Shown in pieces: positions 35,428 to 44,437 of a DNA stretch of 64,000 nt. This DNA is from Natronoglomus mannanivorans (lineage in GTDB: Archaea; Halobacteriota; Halobacteria; Halobacteriales; Natrialbaceae): contig JAOPKB010000001.1 of assembly GCA_025517485.1 (NCBI GenBank), positions 682,001-746,000 of the forward strand, in the 5' to 3' direction. Both the position numbers and the translations under genes were made by a program. Position 1 is the first letter of the stretch; each line of letters opens with the position of its first letter. The notes under the pieces are model-generated. The model searched no databases. It saw nothing but the letters and a program-made list of their open reading frames with translations, and was not told the DNA's origin.

Positions 35428-35540
35428 GAATTGAGATCCCACTCGAGACCAGACGGCTCTCGGTTCTCGAAGTCGTGGCCATGACGGAAGCCGCATGGGA
35501 TTCGAGAAGAGACAGCGACGGCAGAGGCTAAAACGCAGGC

Positions 35541-36320
35541 TCAGGGCATCCCCGGCGGCGGCCCGTCGTCAGAGTCGTCCTCGATATCGACGTCGAGACC
35601 TAGCTCCGATCGCTGTTCCTCTAACTGCTTGACCTGCCGGTAGTAGTACGCGATTCCGGCCCCACCGATCAGCAAGACGATGCCGACCAGTCCGGCGAAC
35701 AGCGGGATATCCCGCGAGAGGAAGTACCTGATCGAGAGGGTACTATCGTTTTCCTCCCAGTAGAGGTACTCGCGATCGTCGACTACCTCCCGATCGTATC
35801 CGCTCGGATTGACGTTCCCGAAGAGGAAGTTGTCCGTCCGATGGCCCTCCGGCACGATCACCTCGTAGGAACCCGACGTGAACGCCGGCAGGTGGAACGT
35901 CTTGGCGCCCGCCTCACCCCGGAACGCGAGCGTTCCGTTCCCGTCGGGGACGCGAATCTCGGTACTCGAGCGACCCTGATCGACGTGGAGTTCCGAGCCC
36001 GTCACTTCCGTTCCGTTGGGATACCAGTAGCGAACGGCCTCGATATCGAGGGCTTCGTCGCGGTAGAGACTCGAGCGGTACAGCGTGAGGTCTTCGGTGT
36101 CGTTGAGTTTGTACACCGCACGGAACTCGTTGCTACCGATGATACTCCCGCCGTCGAGGTCGATGACGACGTCCGCCTCACGGTCGCGCAGATCGTCGTA
36201 CGTTTCGTTCTGATCGAGTGTCTCGTCGGAGATACCCCCGAAGATCATCGAACACCCGGCCATCGTCGCGAGGAGACCGACGAGGAAGATCCCGAGGAGG
36301 AGGCGGAGACGCCGATTCAT
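35541..36320 (-). CDS. DUF5803-type lipoprotein with C-terminal membrane anchor
   Basis: Protein of 259 residues. The N-terminal signal ends in a lipobox (LATMAGC, Cys23), followed by a beta-rich extracytoplasmic domain, a membrane helix at about 207-228 and a short charged cytoplasmic tail ending GPPPGMP. The layout matches what I recall as haloarchaeal DUF5803 proteins, which sit next to TFE and DUF2110 genes as here. The function is unknown. It is the last gene of a three-gene minus-strand group. Confidence 0.75.
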   Translation of the reverse strand: MNRRLRLLLGIFLVGLLATMAGCSMIFGGISDETLDQNETYDDLRDREADVVIDLDGGSIIGSNEFRAVYKLNDTEDLTLYRSSLYRDEALDIEAVRYWYPNGTEVTGSELHVDQGRSSTEIRVPDGNGTLAFRGEAGAKTFHLPAFTSGSYEVIVPEGHRTDNFLFGNVNPSGYDREVVDDREYLYWEENDSTLSIRYFLSRDIPLFAGLVGIVLLIGGAGIAYYYRQVKQLEEQRSELGLDVDIEDDSDDGPPPGMP

Positions 36321-36326
36321 GGTCGG

Positions 36327-36998
36327 TCAGGGGACGACACAGCGCAGTTCGGCCGGCAGGTACTCCCCGACGCTGGCGAGCAGTCCCGGCGGATCGGTAT
36401 CCTCCGTACAGATGACGCTCTGCTCGAGCAAGCCGAGTCGTTCGATCGTGACGATATCCTGTGCGTGACCCGCTCGATTGAGCGTCGCACGGACCTCCGC
36501 ACGCGTCGCGCTGTTGACGTTCAGCCGGCCGTTGCCTCGAGACCAGTCGTAGAGTCGGTCGCGTTCTTCGTCGGCGAGTCGGCTGGGTTCGTCGCCACCG
36601 TAGACGAATTTCATGGGGAGGTGCTGGACGAGCCCGAACCGTTCGCGAACCTGTGCGGGAGAGCCGGGTCCGAGATCTAGTTCGTCGGCCGGAATCCGAA
36701 CGTCCTGACCGGCGTCGAGGACGAACCCTTCGTCGTCCCACGACTCGAACGTGCCGACGTAGGTCTCGCCGGCCTGGAGGTCGTCGGTGACCTCGCCCCA
36801 CTCCTCGCGGAGGACGTTTCGAGCGACGACGGCGTCGTCGCCCTCGATCGTCACCGAGGGGAAGTCGTCGTGGCGAACGCCGACCTCGTAGTCGACGTCG
36901 AGGTCGCCGAGGGCGTTCCCGACCAGCGACCGAAGCGAATCGAGTGCGCGATCGCGTGCATCACCGCGGACGTACAGTTTCGTCGCGAGTACGACCAT
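36327..36998 (-). CDS. DUF2110-family protein
   Basis: Protein of 223 residues beginning MVVLATKLYVRGDARDRAL, typical of the archaeal DUF2110 family. A central segment (GETYVGTFESWDDEGFVLDAG) looks like a small OB-like beta domain, and the C-terminal part (VNSATRAEVRATLNRAGHAQD) resembles a helix-hairpin-helix element that could bind nucleic acid. It overlaps the tfe stop by one base (TAATG type), suggesting co-expression with the transcription factor; a transcription-linked role is plausible but unproven. Confidence 0.78.
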   Translation of the reverse strand: MVVLATKLYVRGDARDRALDSLRSLVGNALGDLDVDYEVGVRHDDFPSVTIEGDDAVVARNVLREEWGEVTDDLQAGETYVGTFESWDDEGFVLDAGQDVRIPADELDLGPGSPAQVRERFGLVQHLPMKFVYGGDEPSRLADEERDRLYDWSRGNGRLNVNSATRAEVRATLNRAGHAQDIVTIERLGLLEQSVICTEDTDPPGLLASVGEYLPAELRCVVP

Positions 36999-37528
36999 TA
37001 TGCGTCCACGTTCGCATCGATGTTGAGTTCGTCCTCGAGGCGGTCGAGGCGCTCGTCCATCGAGTGGACGAGTCGGTCGTTGTCCATCGACTCCATCGGG
37101 GAGCCACACTCCGGACACTCGAAGCCGAAGTCCATCGCTTCGCCGAACTCGAAACGGATCGAACAGATCTCACAGAGGTAGAACTCGTGGTTGCGTTCGT
37201 ACTCGCGACGTTGCTCGAGGGCGTCGTGAAGCCGGTACATCTCCTCCTCTAAGTTTTCGGGAATGTTGTCGTACTCGAACGTCCAGAGGTAGGTGAGCCA
37301 GCCCGAGTCCTCGTCGCGCAGGCGTCGGTAGGTCGCGAGGTCGTTCTCGTAGAGGATAAACAGCGACCGACGGACGTCGTTGAGCTCGAGGTCGAGTTCC
37401 TCGGCGAGCTCCTCGTCGGTCACTTCCCCGTCCGGCGGCGCCGCCGCGACGGGCATCCCCTTGGGACCGACCAGCTCGTGTAAGTACTTCTGAATTACCG
37501 GGTCCTCGAGCAGGTCCTCAAAAGCCAT
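36998..37528 (-). CDS. tfe: Transcription factor E (TFE alpha)
   Basis: Protein of 176 residues, the archaeal homologue of the TFIIE alpha N-terminal part. An extended winged helix (about 8-90; ELAEELDLELNDVRRSLF) is followed by a linker and a C-terminal zinc ribbon with CEIC and CPEC pairs (near residues 119-141). TFE stabilises the open promoter complex with TBP and TFB. It heads a three-gene group with the DUF2110 and DUF5803 genes, an arrangement conserved in haloarchaea to my knowledge. Confidence 0.95.
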   Translation of the reverse strand: MAFEDLLEDPVIQKYLHELVGPKGMPVAAAPPDGEVTDEELAEELDLELNDVRRSLFILYENDLATYRRLRDEDSGWLTYLWTFEYDNIPENLEEEMYRLHDALEQRREYERNHEFYLCEICSIRFEFGEAMDFGFECPECGSPMESMDNDRLVHSMDERLDRLEDELNIDANVDA

Positions 37529-37618
37529 TACCTATCCGTAATCGCATGCGGCCATTAAGTCTTGCCAATTCCCCCATCCTGGTCGGCCTCGGTGGCGGTC
37601 GGCGGCGAACGGTGAGAC

Positions 37619-37631
37619 ACCAATACGTTCA
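37619..37631 (+). promoter_or_regulatory. Shared promoter motif, copy 1
   Basis: ACCAATACGTTCA ends 26 bases before the GTG start at 37658. The same motif, with one change, occurs at exactly the same distance before the paralogous gene at 38505. Confidence 0.55.
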
Positions 37632-37657
37632 CGATCCTGCCAGTAGCGGTTGGTACT

Positions 37658-38326
37658 GTGACAGAATCGGGTGGACTCGAACGTCTGCGTCGGTACGAGG
37701 TACCGGCTCTCGTGCTGGTCTGCGTCGCTGCCGTCGTCCTCTACAGTGGCACGACGGGAACGCTGTCGTCGGTTGCGGCCGTGTTCGTGGCTGCAGCGGT
37801 GCCGATGCTCGTCAGACGCGTGTTCGAATCCGTCGACCTGTCTGTCGCGGTTCGGCGCGCCGCCTTCGGCGTGGCGGTCGCACTCGGGGCCGCGATCGCA
37901 GTCGTCACGATCTTTCCGGCACGCGGCTGGCTCGTTCCCGTGGCCGTCGCAGTCGGCGGCTGGATCGTCCTCGACGCCGTGTATGCCTCGCGGGTTAGCG
38001 AGCGCGACGGATACCCGGAGACTGGTGGTGAATTCGCGGGACCTGCGCTCACACGGGCCGCCCACAGTCGATCCGTCCTCGACGCACTCGAGAGCGCGCC
38101 CCAGCCGCTCACCGCAGCGCAACTACGAGAGCGGACGGGACTCGCCGCCGCCGAACTCGAGACGACCCTCGAGTTACTTCGAGACAACGGTACCGTCGAA
38201 CGAATCGGCACCGGGTACGCGGTCGACGAACGCGAGCGGCGGACGGCGACGGTCGTTCGCGATATCGTCGCTCGTGTCTGTGGCCGGATTCTCAGACCGT
38301 TTCGGGTGTTCGGGCCGTCGCGGTGA
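37658..38326 (+). CDS. Membrane protein with C-terminal winged helix (paralogue 1)
   Basis: Protein of 222 residues with a GTG start. Four hydrophobic segments (about 17-32, 36-52, 68-86 and 89-108) form a membrane domain. A winged helix follows (SRSVLDALESAPQPLTAAQL through NGTVERIGTGYAVDE, about 128-190), then a conserved end RPFRVFGPSR. The combination suggests a membrane-tethered DNA-binding protein. It is 40-45% alike by eye to the next gene, clearly a tandem duplication. No target or ligand is visible. Confidence 0.7.
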   Translation: MTESGGLERLRRYEVPALVLVCVAAVVLYSGTTGTLSSVAAVFVAAAVPMLVRRVFESVDLSVAVRRAAFGVAVALGAAIAVVTIFPARGWLVPVAVAVGGWIVLDAVYASRVSERDGYPETGGEFAGPALTRAAHSRSVLDALESAPQPLTAAQLRERTGLAAAELETTLELLRDNGTVERIGTGYAVDERERRTATVVRDIVARVCGRILRPFRVFGPSR

Positions 38327-38465
38327 TTCTGATTCAGCCTCGCCGCTTGATTCGGTTCCGCTGCTCGAGTGGGTCACAGCGCGCTTCACGGCGGGTCACA
38401 GCCCGCTTCGTGAGGTGCGCTGTCACTATCGTATCCGCTGAGAGGACGAACGGGATCTGTCGACC

Positions 38466-38478
38466 ACCAGTACGTTCA
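38466..38478 (+). promoter_or_regulatory. Shared promoter motif, copy 2
   Basis: ACCAGTACGTTCA ends 26 bases before the ATG at 38505 and matches copy 1 at 12 of 13 positions. The flanking bases differ, so the motif itself seems selected. Confidence 0.55.
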
Positions 38479-38504
38479 ATAGGCCCACCGTTGTCGTAAT
38501 ACGT

Positions 38505-39170
38505 ATGACAGGATCGCGTATCGCCTCGCTCCGAGACCGACTCGACACCACCGATCTCGTGGCGCTCGCCGTGCTCCTCGCCGTGGTGTACGCGACCACC
38601 GACGGCACTCTCGAGTCGGTGTCGTCGATGCTCGTTCTCCTGGTTCTGGTGCCGGTTTTCAGGTGGGTGCTCGAGTTCCTCGAGATCGGCGATACGACGG
38701 CAGGGTTGCTTCTGGGATCGCTCGTCGCCGCCCTCGGAGCCGGCGCGGTCGTCGTCGACGGCTCGCTCTGGATCGGAGCCGGCCTGTTCGCCGTCGGCTG
38801 CTGGCTCGTTCTCGATACGATCTACGAGTCCAAACACGGTGACCAGACGGCACGGACGGACCCGGAAGACGACATCACTGAAGCCGAGATGTACACCCTC
38901 ATGGGCCACAGCCAGTGGGTCCTCGAGGCACTCCAGGAGGCTTCACGTCCACTCTCGGCGAAGGAACTGCGAGAACGAACCGGACTCACCGAAGACGAAC
39001 TCGAGGCCACCCTCGAGATCACACAGGGGAACGGGACCGTCGACCGCGTCGGAAACGGCTACGTCGTCGACGAGAGCGAACTCGGTGGCGTCGCGTTCGT
39101 TCGCGGCATCGTTCGCAGCGTTGGCGCCCGTATTTTCAGACCCTTCCGGTTGTTCAGGCCGTCGAAGTGA
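38505..39170 (+). CDS. Membrane protein with C-terminal winged helix (paralogue 2)
   Basis: Protein of 221 residues, same plan as the preceding gene: four membrane segments (about 18-33, 40-57, 67-85 and 88-105), a winged helix (HSQWVLEALQEASRPLSAKEL...NGTVDRVGNGYVVDES) and the end RPFRLFRPSK. The winged-helix half is better conserved between the paralogues than the membrane half. It is likely a membrane-bound regulator. The genes are separated by 178 bases and each has its own promoter motif, so they are probably separate transcripts. Confidence 0.7.
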   Translation: MTGSRIASLRDRLDTTDLVALAVLLAVVYATTDGTLESVSSMLVLLVLVPVFRWVLEFLEIGDTTAGLLLGSLVAALGAGAVVVDGSLWIGAGLFAVGCWLVLDTIYESKHGDQTARTDPEDDITEAEMYTLMGHSQWVLEALQEASRPLSAKELRERTGLTEDELEATLEITQGNGTVDRVGNGYVVDESELGGVAFVRGIVRSVGARIFRPFRLFRPSK

Positions 39171-39425
39171 GATCTTCCTCACAGAGAGACTGGGCCTCGA
39201 AAAATCGGATTCGTCACGCCGGAGGAACACTTTAGTGCCTCTGAAAATATCATCAATTATGTTCAGTAAGACAGGATATTTTGGATCAGATAGTGGACCG
39301 GAACGGCAGACAAATCGGGTTCACGAGAGAGGTCCCAGAGGGCAGAACCACCAGCGGTCTCCTTCGTTCGAGAGGGACAGCGTTCGACGGACACCCGAGA
39401 ATGTCGATCTGTGGGTGCTCGAGCG

Positions 39426-40970
39426 ATGACCGACGGTCGACCATCGGACCCCATCGAAACGGTGACGATCGTCGGGGGCGGTGACTCCGGGTTGTTGTCG
39501 GCGTTGCTCGTGAAACGTTTCAATCCGGACATCACCGTGACGGTCGTCGACGACTTTCAGCGGGAGATCCCGCAGGTCGGAAAGAGCACGTTCAGCCACA
39601 TTTTAGACACCTTACACGGCGTGTTGGACATCGACCGCTCGCGATTCATCGACGAAGTGAAACCGGTCTGGAAGGCGTCGGTCTACTTCGAGGACTGGTG
39701 TGGGTGCGAGCCGTTTCACGTTCCGTTCGACGAACACATGCTCATCCCTCCGTCTCCGGGGCCCGGTCGGTTCGACGCGCTGTATCATCGATACGAGAAC
39801 CGGTCGTTCGAGACGGTGTGTACCAAACTCGTCGAAACGGGGAACACACCCATCAAAGAACACCGAGACGAGCTATCGTTGTACGACCACGTCGCCTACC
39901 ACCTGAGCACCGACCGATTCAACGAACTCCTCCGAACGGTGTGTACCGAACGCGAGATCGAACTGATCGACGACGAAATCGTCGAGGTAAATCTCACTGA
40001 CGGGTCGATCACCGCGGTCGAGAGCGAGCAGACGACGTACGAGGCGGATCTCTACGTCGATGCGACGGGATTCGAACGGACACTAGTGGGCGAGATGCCC
40101 ACCGAGTTCACGTCGTTCGACTTCCCACTCGATTCGGCAGTGGTCGCCAAAGCTGACGTCTCGCTATCGGAAATCGTTCCCGCAACCGTCGTTACGTCGG
40201 GCGACTGTGGCTGGTTCTGGCAGATCGACACCGTCGACTGGCGAGACCTCGGCTACGTCTACTCTTCGGCTCACTGTTCGGAGGCTGCAGCGAGAAGGGA
40301 GTTCGTCGACCGGCACGACGGTCGGATCTCTGAGTCGGACGTCACGACCTACGCGTTCCAGAGTGGCACGTACGAACGAGCGTGGGTGAACAATTGTCTC
40401 GCGGTTGGAAACGCACTGGGATTCGTCGAACCGCTTCAGTCGACGGCGTTGACGACGAACGCGCAACTGGTCCAGAAACTGGCGATACTGCTCGCGGACA
40501 ACAGACGTCTCAACCACCGTGGTATCCGAGACATCTACAACAGCTACGTTCGAGACATCTGGGCCAACATCTACGATTTCATCAGCATCCACTATCGGTA
40601 CGCATCGGGAGAAACCGAGTTCTGGGAGGACGCGTCGTCGATCAACGACGATCGACGGCTGGCACAGTACACGGACGGGTATCGAAAGAACGGGTTCACC
40701 TCACACACAGAGTTCGATCGCCAGCACGGACGAACCGGACGGATATTCAGCCAGTGGATGTTCGACCTCGTCCTGACGAACGTGGGAGTCGAGTCGGACT
40801 TCTACGAGCGCGTTTCCGTCGACGTCAACCCGACCGTCGAACGGGAAATCGCGAAACAGGACGAGAAGATTCGACAGGACGTCCGCTCACACGTCTCGTA
40901 CGAAGACGTATACGGCGATCCGGAACTGCTCGAGCGACTCACGGGCTCGAGACGGTCGAGAGGGGTGTGA
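39426..40970 (+). CDS. Flavin-dependent (tryptophan-type) halogenase-like protein
   Basis: Protein of 514 residues. An FAD Rossmann motif GGGDSG (17-22) opens the protein. WKASVYFEDW places Lys83 where the catalytic lysine of PrnA/RebH halogenases lies, and GWFWQID (262-268) matches the WxWxIP halogenase signature with Asp in place of Pro. GNALGFVEPLQSTAL (328-342) aligns with the family's PLEST segment, but the key Glu is Gln338. The family uses FADH2 and a partner flavin reductase to halogenate aromatic substrates. No reductase or biosynthetic cluster is adjacent, so the substrate is unknown. About 255 bases of leader separate it from the upstream gene. Confidence 0.78.
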   Translation: MTDGRPSDPIETVTIVGGGDSGLLSALLVKRFNPDITVTVVDDFQREIPQVGKSTFSHILDTLHGVLDIDRSRFIDEVKPVWKASVYFEDWCGCEPFHVPFDEHMLIPPSPGPGRFDALYHRYENRSFETVCTKLVETGNTPIKEHRDELSLYDHVAYHLSTDRFNELLRTVCTEREIELIDDEIVEVNLTDGSITAVESEQTTYEADLYVDATGFERTLVGEMPTEFTSFDFPLDSAVVAKADVSLSEIVPATVVTSGDCGWFWQIDTVDWRDLGYVYSSAHCSEAAARREFVDRHDGRISESDVTTYAFQSGTYERAWVNNCLAVGNALGFVEPLQSTALTTNAQLVQKLAILLADNRRLNHRGIRDIYNSYVRDIWANIYDFISIHYRYASGETEFWEDASSINDDRRLAQYTDGYRKNGFTSHTEFDRQHGRTGRIFSQWMFDLVLTNVGVESDFYERVSVDVNPTVEREIAKQDEKIRQDVRSHVSYEDVYGDPELLERLTGSRRSRGV

Positions 40971-41024
40971 GAGGAAGCGAGTTCCAGGTAACTCGACGCT
41001 GTCGCCCACTTCTGTGTCTCCCGT

Positions 41025-41570
41025 TCACTCCTCGTCGGTCGGTTCCACGCGTTTCCCCGTCTTCTGGGGAATTACCCGCCGGTCGGCGTCGTCCCACTCG
41101 CGCTCGAGTTCTCGACCCTCGAACAGGCGGTCGAGGAAGACGGCGAGTCCGGCGACCTCCGAGTGGGGCTGGTTGGTCACGCCGACGTTCCAATCGGCTG
41201 CCTCGTAGACGTCGAAGGGGACCTTCTCGGCACCGACGACGACGAGCAGCGGTTCCCCATCCCGGTGAGCGGTCCGGACCTCGTCCTCGACGTCCTGAAT
41301 CTGCTCACCGTACATCGTCAGGTGGACCACGTGACCCGTCCAGTTGCGAACGATTCCCTGGGGAGAGTCGGTGAGTTCGACCTCGAAGGGGCCGCCGAAC
41401 CGATCCGTGATATCCGCGACGGTCTCGAGAGACTGGCCGGCGTTGTCGGGGAAGACGACCCGGTCGGCGCCGAGCGCTCGAGCCGTGAGTCCGACGTGAG
41501 TGGTCATCCGCTCGTCCCGACCCGGGCGGTGGCCGAGTCGGAGAACGGTGACCGCTGGTTCGTCGTGCAT
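41025..41570 (-). CDS. trm56: tRNA (cytidine(56)-2'-O)-methyltransferase
   Basis: Protein of 181 residues of the archaea-specific Trm56 family (SPOUT fold) that methylates C56 in the T-loop of tRNAs. LRLGHRPGRDERMTTHVGL at the start and LLVVVGAEKVP (trefoil-knot SAM site) are characteristic, as is NVGVTNQPHSEVAGLAVFLD. Single gene, convergent with the halogenase-like gene (54-base gap). Confidence 0.9.
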   Translation of the reverse strand: MHDEPAVTVLRLGHRPGRDERMTTHVGLTARALGADRVVFPDNAGQSLETVADITDRFGGPFEVELTDSPQGIVRNWTGHVVHLTMYGEQIQDVEDEVRTAHRDGEPLLVVVGAEKVPFDVYEAADWNVGVTNQPHSEVAGLAVFLDRLFEGRELEREWDDADRRVIPQKTGKRVEPTDEE

Positions 41571-41726
41571 ACTCGTCTATGAGAGAGACGGCGGTTAGGG
41601 GGTTTCGTTTCGGACGCCGACGGGAAACTGCGTCTCGGGACGGACCCCCCACTGCGCATTCAGCGAGATCGATTCGAGAGCGAGACCGAGAGCGAACTGA
41701 TGAATACCACGCCTCGAGCTCGACAC

Positions 41727-42152
41727 TCAACACCCGCCGCCCCGAACGGGAGAACAGGGGAGCGGGTCGCCGTGGGAAACGCCGCCAACTTCGACGAGGC
41801 CACACATACAGTCCGCACCTCTGATCGTTCCAACGTACGTATACAGTCCCTCTTCCTCGAACGTGTACGAAACGTCGTCTCCCTCTTCGCTAAGTTCCTC
41901 GTCGAAAGACCAGTTCGCCGATTCCTCGAGAAAGGGGTCACTCGTGACGGTGTGATGGGATGCAACCGTCGAGTTCTCGTTCACCCACGTGACCGTCGCA
42001 CCCACGTCGACCGACAGCTCGCGTGGTTCGTAGCCGTGCTCGCTCACGGAGACGACGTGTGCACTCGAGTCGGCGCCGTCGTCGGTTCCGAGGCAGCCGG
42101 CTACTGCAACCCCTGCTGATACGGAGCACGTCAGGAGCTCTCGGCGCTTCAT
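41727..42152 (-). CDS. Cupredoxin-like lipoprotein with altered copper site
   Basis: About 141 residues with a lipobox VAGC (Cys19-20 region) after MKRRELLTCSVSAG, then a plastocyanin/halocyanin-like domain: VVSVSEHGYEPRELSVDVGATVTW split by the usual beta pattern, SHHTVTSDPF (first copper His), and YTFEEEGLYTYV. Where blue-copper proteins have C-x-x-H and then M, this one reads VGTIRGADCMCG, so the expected Cys is Gly and the His is Arg, while Met remains and two new Cys flank it. The C-terminus adds further Cys (PCSPVRGGGC). It probably does not form a standard type 1 copper centre. The start at 42152 gives the best signal peptide. Confidence 0.7.
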   Translation of the reverse strand: MKRRELLTCSVSAGVAVAGCLGTDDGADSSAHVVSVSEHGYEPRELSVDVGATVTWVNENSTVASHHTVTSDPFLEESANWSFDEELSEEGDDVSYTFEEEGLYTYVGTIRGADCMCGLVEVGGVSHGDPLPCSPVRGGGC

Positions 42153-42508
42153 TACCGCTAGTCTGGTACATCCGGTGATCAATGCTTCGCCTCCTTCAAT
42201 CGACGGTGAAATGCGACCGAGTGTGAGCCGAGAGCGTGAGCGAGCACAGTAACGACAGTGAACCGGCGCGTAGCCTCTCGTTTCGTCGTTACCGACGGTT
42301 GAGAGTCCAATCCCAGTAAACGATTGTGTCGAAGCTGTACCGTTCGATCGACGGACAGTGAGGTGTGATCGGAAGAAATTCGAGATTGTGAGGGGAAAGA
42401 GGTCGCTACGCGAAAGAGTGGTGAATCACGGACTTTCACCCTGTCTCACCGGTTTCAAACTGTTTTGGGAGTATCCCTTTGACCCTTCCGTCGTAATCAT
42501 CTGTTACG
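42153..42508. other. 356-base divergent intergenic region
   Basis: No gene is supported. The region separates the divergent cupredoxin-like and winged-helix genes and must contain both promoters, but neither has a clear TATA box; GTATCCCTTTGAC near 42473-42485 is the best candidate for the plus-strand gene. No repeat or RNA was seen. Confidence 0.5.
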
Positions 42509-43231
42509 ATGACTCAGCGTACCGGTCTCACGAGCGATACCTCGAAAGACGTCGTTTACACCTGTCTGGCCCACCACCGACGCCGTCGCCTTCTCGTCCT
42601 CCTCGAGGACAGTTCGTCGCCCGTTTCCCCCGCCGACCTCGCGACGCGACTCGTTGCCGACGAATCGGACTCGGACCGTTCAGTCGAGGACGTCTCCGAA
42701 GACGACGCCACGTCCGTTCTCGTCGAACTCCAGCACACGCACCTCCCGACGCTCGACGACGCGGGATTCGTCGACTGGGATCGCGACGCGGACACGGTCG
42801 CTCTCGCCGACCGCACGCTCTTCGAGGACCCGGTCGTCGCGCCACAGCTGGCGTCGCTCGAGGAATCTCGCGATCGACTCCTCTCGGCGCTTGCAGACCG
42901 TCGCCGCCGACTCGCGCTCTCGCTGGCGAGTCGCAGTTCGACCTCGATCACGCGTGAGGAACTCGCAGCGGCGATGGTCGCCCGCGAACGAGCGATGGGC
43001 CTCGGAAACGGCCGGAAGAACAAGCACGAGGCGGTCGACGCGCTCGAGACGAAACTCTACCACCAGCACCTGCCGAAACTGGAGAACGCCGGGCTCGTCG
43101 CGTACGATCACGACGGCGAAACGATCACGTACGTCGGCCACCCCGACGTCGAAGCCGAGTGGTTCGACCACACGGTCGACGATCCACAGTGTCCCGTACT
43201 GGAGATCGCGCCGCCGCAGGCAAAGCTTTGA
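42509..43231 (+). CDS. Tandem winged-helix protein (DUF7344-like)
   Basis: Protein of 240 residues made of two similar winged-helix units (about 10-95 and 115-205). The first reads VYTCLAHHRRRRLLVLLED with LQHTHLPTLDDAGFVDWD; the second reads ALADRRRRLALSLASR with LYHQHLPKLENAGLVAYD. The HxHLPxLxxAG pattern is a hallmark of a haloarchaeal regulator group I recall as DUF7344. The C-terminal WFDHTVDDPQCPVLE is extra. It probably binds DNA; targets are unknown. Confidence 0.75.
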   Translation: MTQRTGLTSDTSKDVVYTCLAHHRRRRLLVLLEDSSSPVSPADLATRLVADESDSDRSVEDVSEDDATSVLVELQHTHLPTLDDAGFVDWDRDADTVALADRTLFEDPVVAPQLASLEESRDRLLSALADRRRRLALSLASRSSTSITREELAAAMVARERAMGLGNGRKNKHEAVDALETKLYHQHLPKLENAGLVAYDHDGETITYVGHPDVEAEWFDHTVDDPQCPVLEIAPPQAKL

Positions 43232-43466
43232 GGACTGGTCGTCTGAGACGGGAGCGCTATCGGATCGATGCGGGTTCTGAGTTCTGAACGGAGACGACGG
43301 TATTCTGCAGTCGGCCTCACCTATCGGCGGAAATAGACGGTTGTTTTCCGACCGCTCGAGCGGTGGCACAACGACTCGAGGAGGACACCTCTGGCGGAGA
43401 CGACTCCCGTCGACGAACGCTTCGCAAACCGGAACACACAAATCGTACTCTCCAGTCTGTTGTAAC

Positions 43467-44411
43467 ATGAAACTAACAAATAGTCGGCTGCTCGTGACGG
43501 GCGGCGCTGGACTAGTCGGTTCGGAACTCGCCGAACAACTCACCGTCGACAACGACGTCGTCGTCGTCGACGACCTCTCGAACGGGATCCGGGACTCGGT
43601 TCCCGACGACGCCGAGTTCCGCGAAGGTGACCTCACCGATCCCGGCACCGTCGAGGAGGTCATCACGGCCGATCTCGACGCCGTCATCCACTGTGCGGCC
43701 GCGGACAAGTACGTCGACAGCGACGACCCACGCGGCCAGTTCGAGACCAACGGCGAGATGACCTACGATATCCTCGAACGAATGGACGAGGTCGGCGTTC
43801 GAAACGTCGCGTTCACCTCCTCCTCGACGGTCTACGGCGAGGCCCCACGACCGACGCCCGAAGACTTCGCACCCCTCGAGCCGATCAGCATCTACGGCGC
43901 GGCCAAGCTCTCCGAGGAGTCGCTCCTCTCGGTGTACGCCCACTCCCACGACTTCACCGTCTGGAATTTCCGCTTCGCCAACGTCGTCGGCCAGCGCTTC
44001 GGCGCCGGCGTCGTTCCCGACTTCGTCGAGAAACTCGAGGCGAACCCGGAGACGCTCACCATCCTCGGCGACGGTCGCCAGGAGAAGTCCTACATGCACG
44101 TCACCGAGTGCGCCGAGGCGATCCAGCACGTGATCGAGAACGCCCCGGAGCGGACGTCGATGCACACCTACAACCTCGGCACCCGAACGACGACCTCCGT
44201 CGACCGGATCGCCGACATCGTCAGCGACGAGATGGGACTCGACCCCGACTACGAGCACACCGGCGGCGACCGCGGCTGGACCGGTGACGTCCCGAAGATG
44301 CGTCTCTCCATCGAGAAGTTGGCCGCGCTCGGCTGGGAACCGTCGCTCTCGAGCGACGAGTCGGTCCGGCGGGCTGCAGCGGATCTGGTCGACGCGCTCG
44401 AGGACCGGTAG
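43467..44411 (+). CDS. NAD-dependent nucleotide-sugar epimerase/dehydratase
   Basis: Extended short-chain dehydrogenase of 314 residues. The NAD-binding motif is TGGAGLVGSELAEQL (11-25); the catalytic triad is represented by Ser/Thr in VAFTSSSTVYGEA and YGAAK (Tyr about 147, Lys about 151). This matches UDP-glucose 4-epimerase-like enzymes that prepare sugars for surface glycans. It is monocistronic; the glycosyltransferases at 46-51 kb are nearby but not in the same operon. The substrate cannot be fixed. Confidence 0.85.
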   Translation: MKLTNSRLLVTGGAGLVGSELAEQLTVDNDVVVVDDLSNGIRDSVPDDAEFREGDLTDPGTVEEVITADLDAVIHCAAADKYVDSDDPRGQFETNGEMTYDILERMDEVGVRNVAFTSSSTVYGEAPRPTPEDFAPLEPISIYGAAKLSEESLLSVYAHSHDFTVWNFRFANVVGQRFGAGVVPDFVEKLEANPETLTILGDGRQEKSYMHVTECAEAIQHVIENAPERTSMHTYNLGTRTTTSVDRIADIVSDEMGLDPDYEHTGGDRGWTGDVPKMRLSIEKLAALGWEPSLSSDESVRRAAADLVDALEDR

Positions 44412-44437
44412 TCGGCTCGAACGATCGGGTCGAAAAC

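Noticed and set aside
42179..42439. 86-codon minus-strand frame in the divergent region
   Set aside because: No domain or typical haloarchaeal acidity; it lies where both flanking promoters must be.
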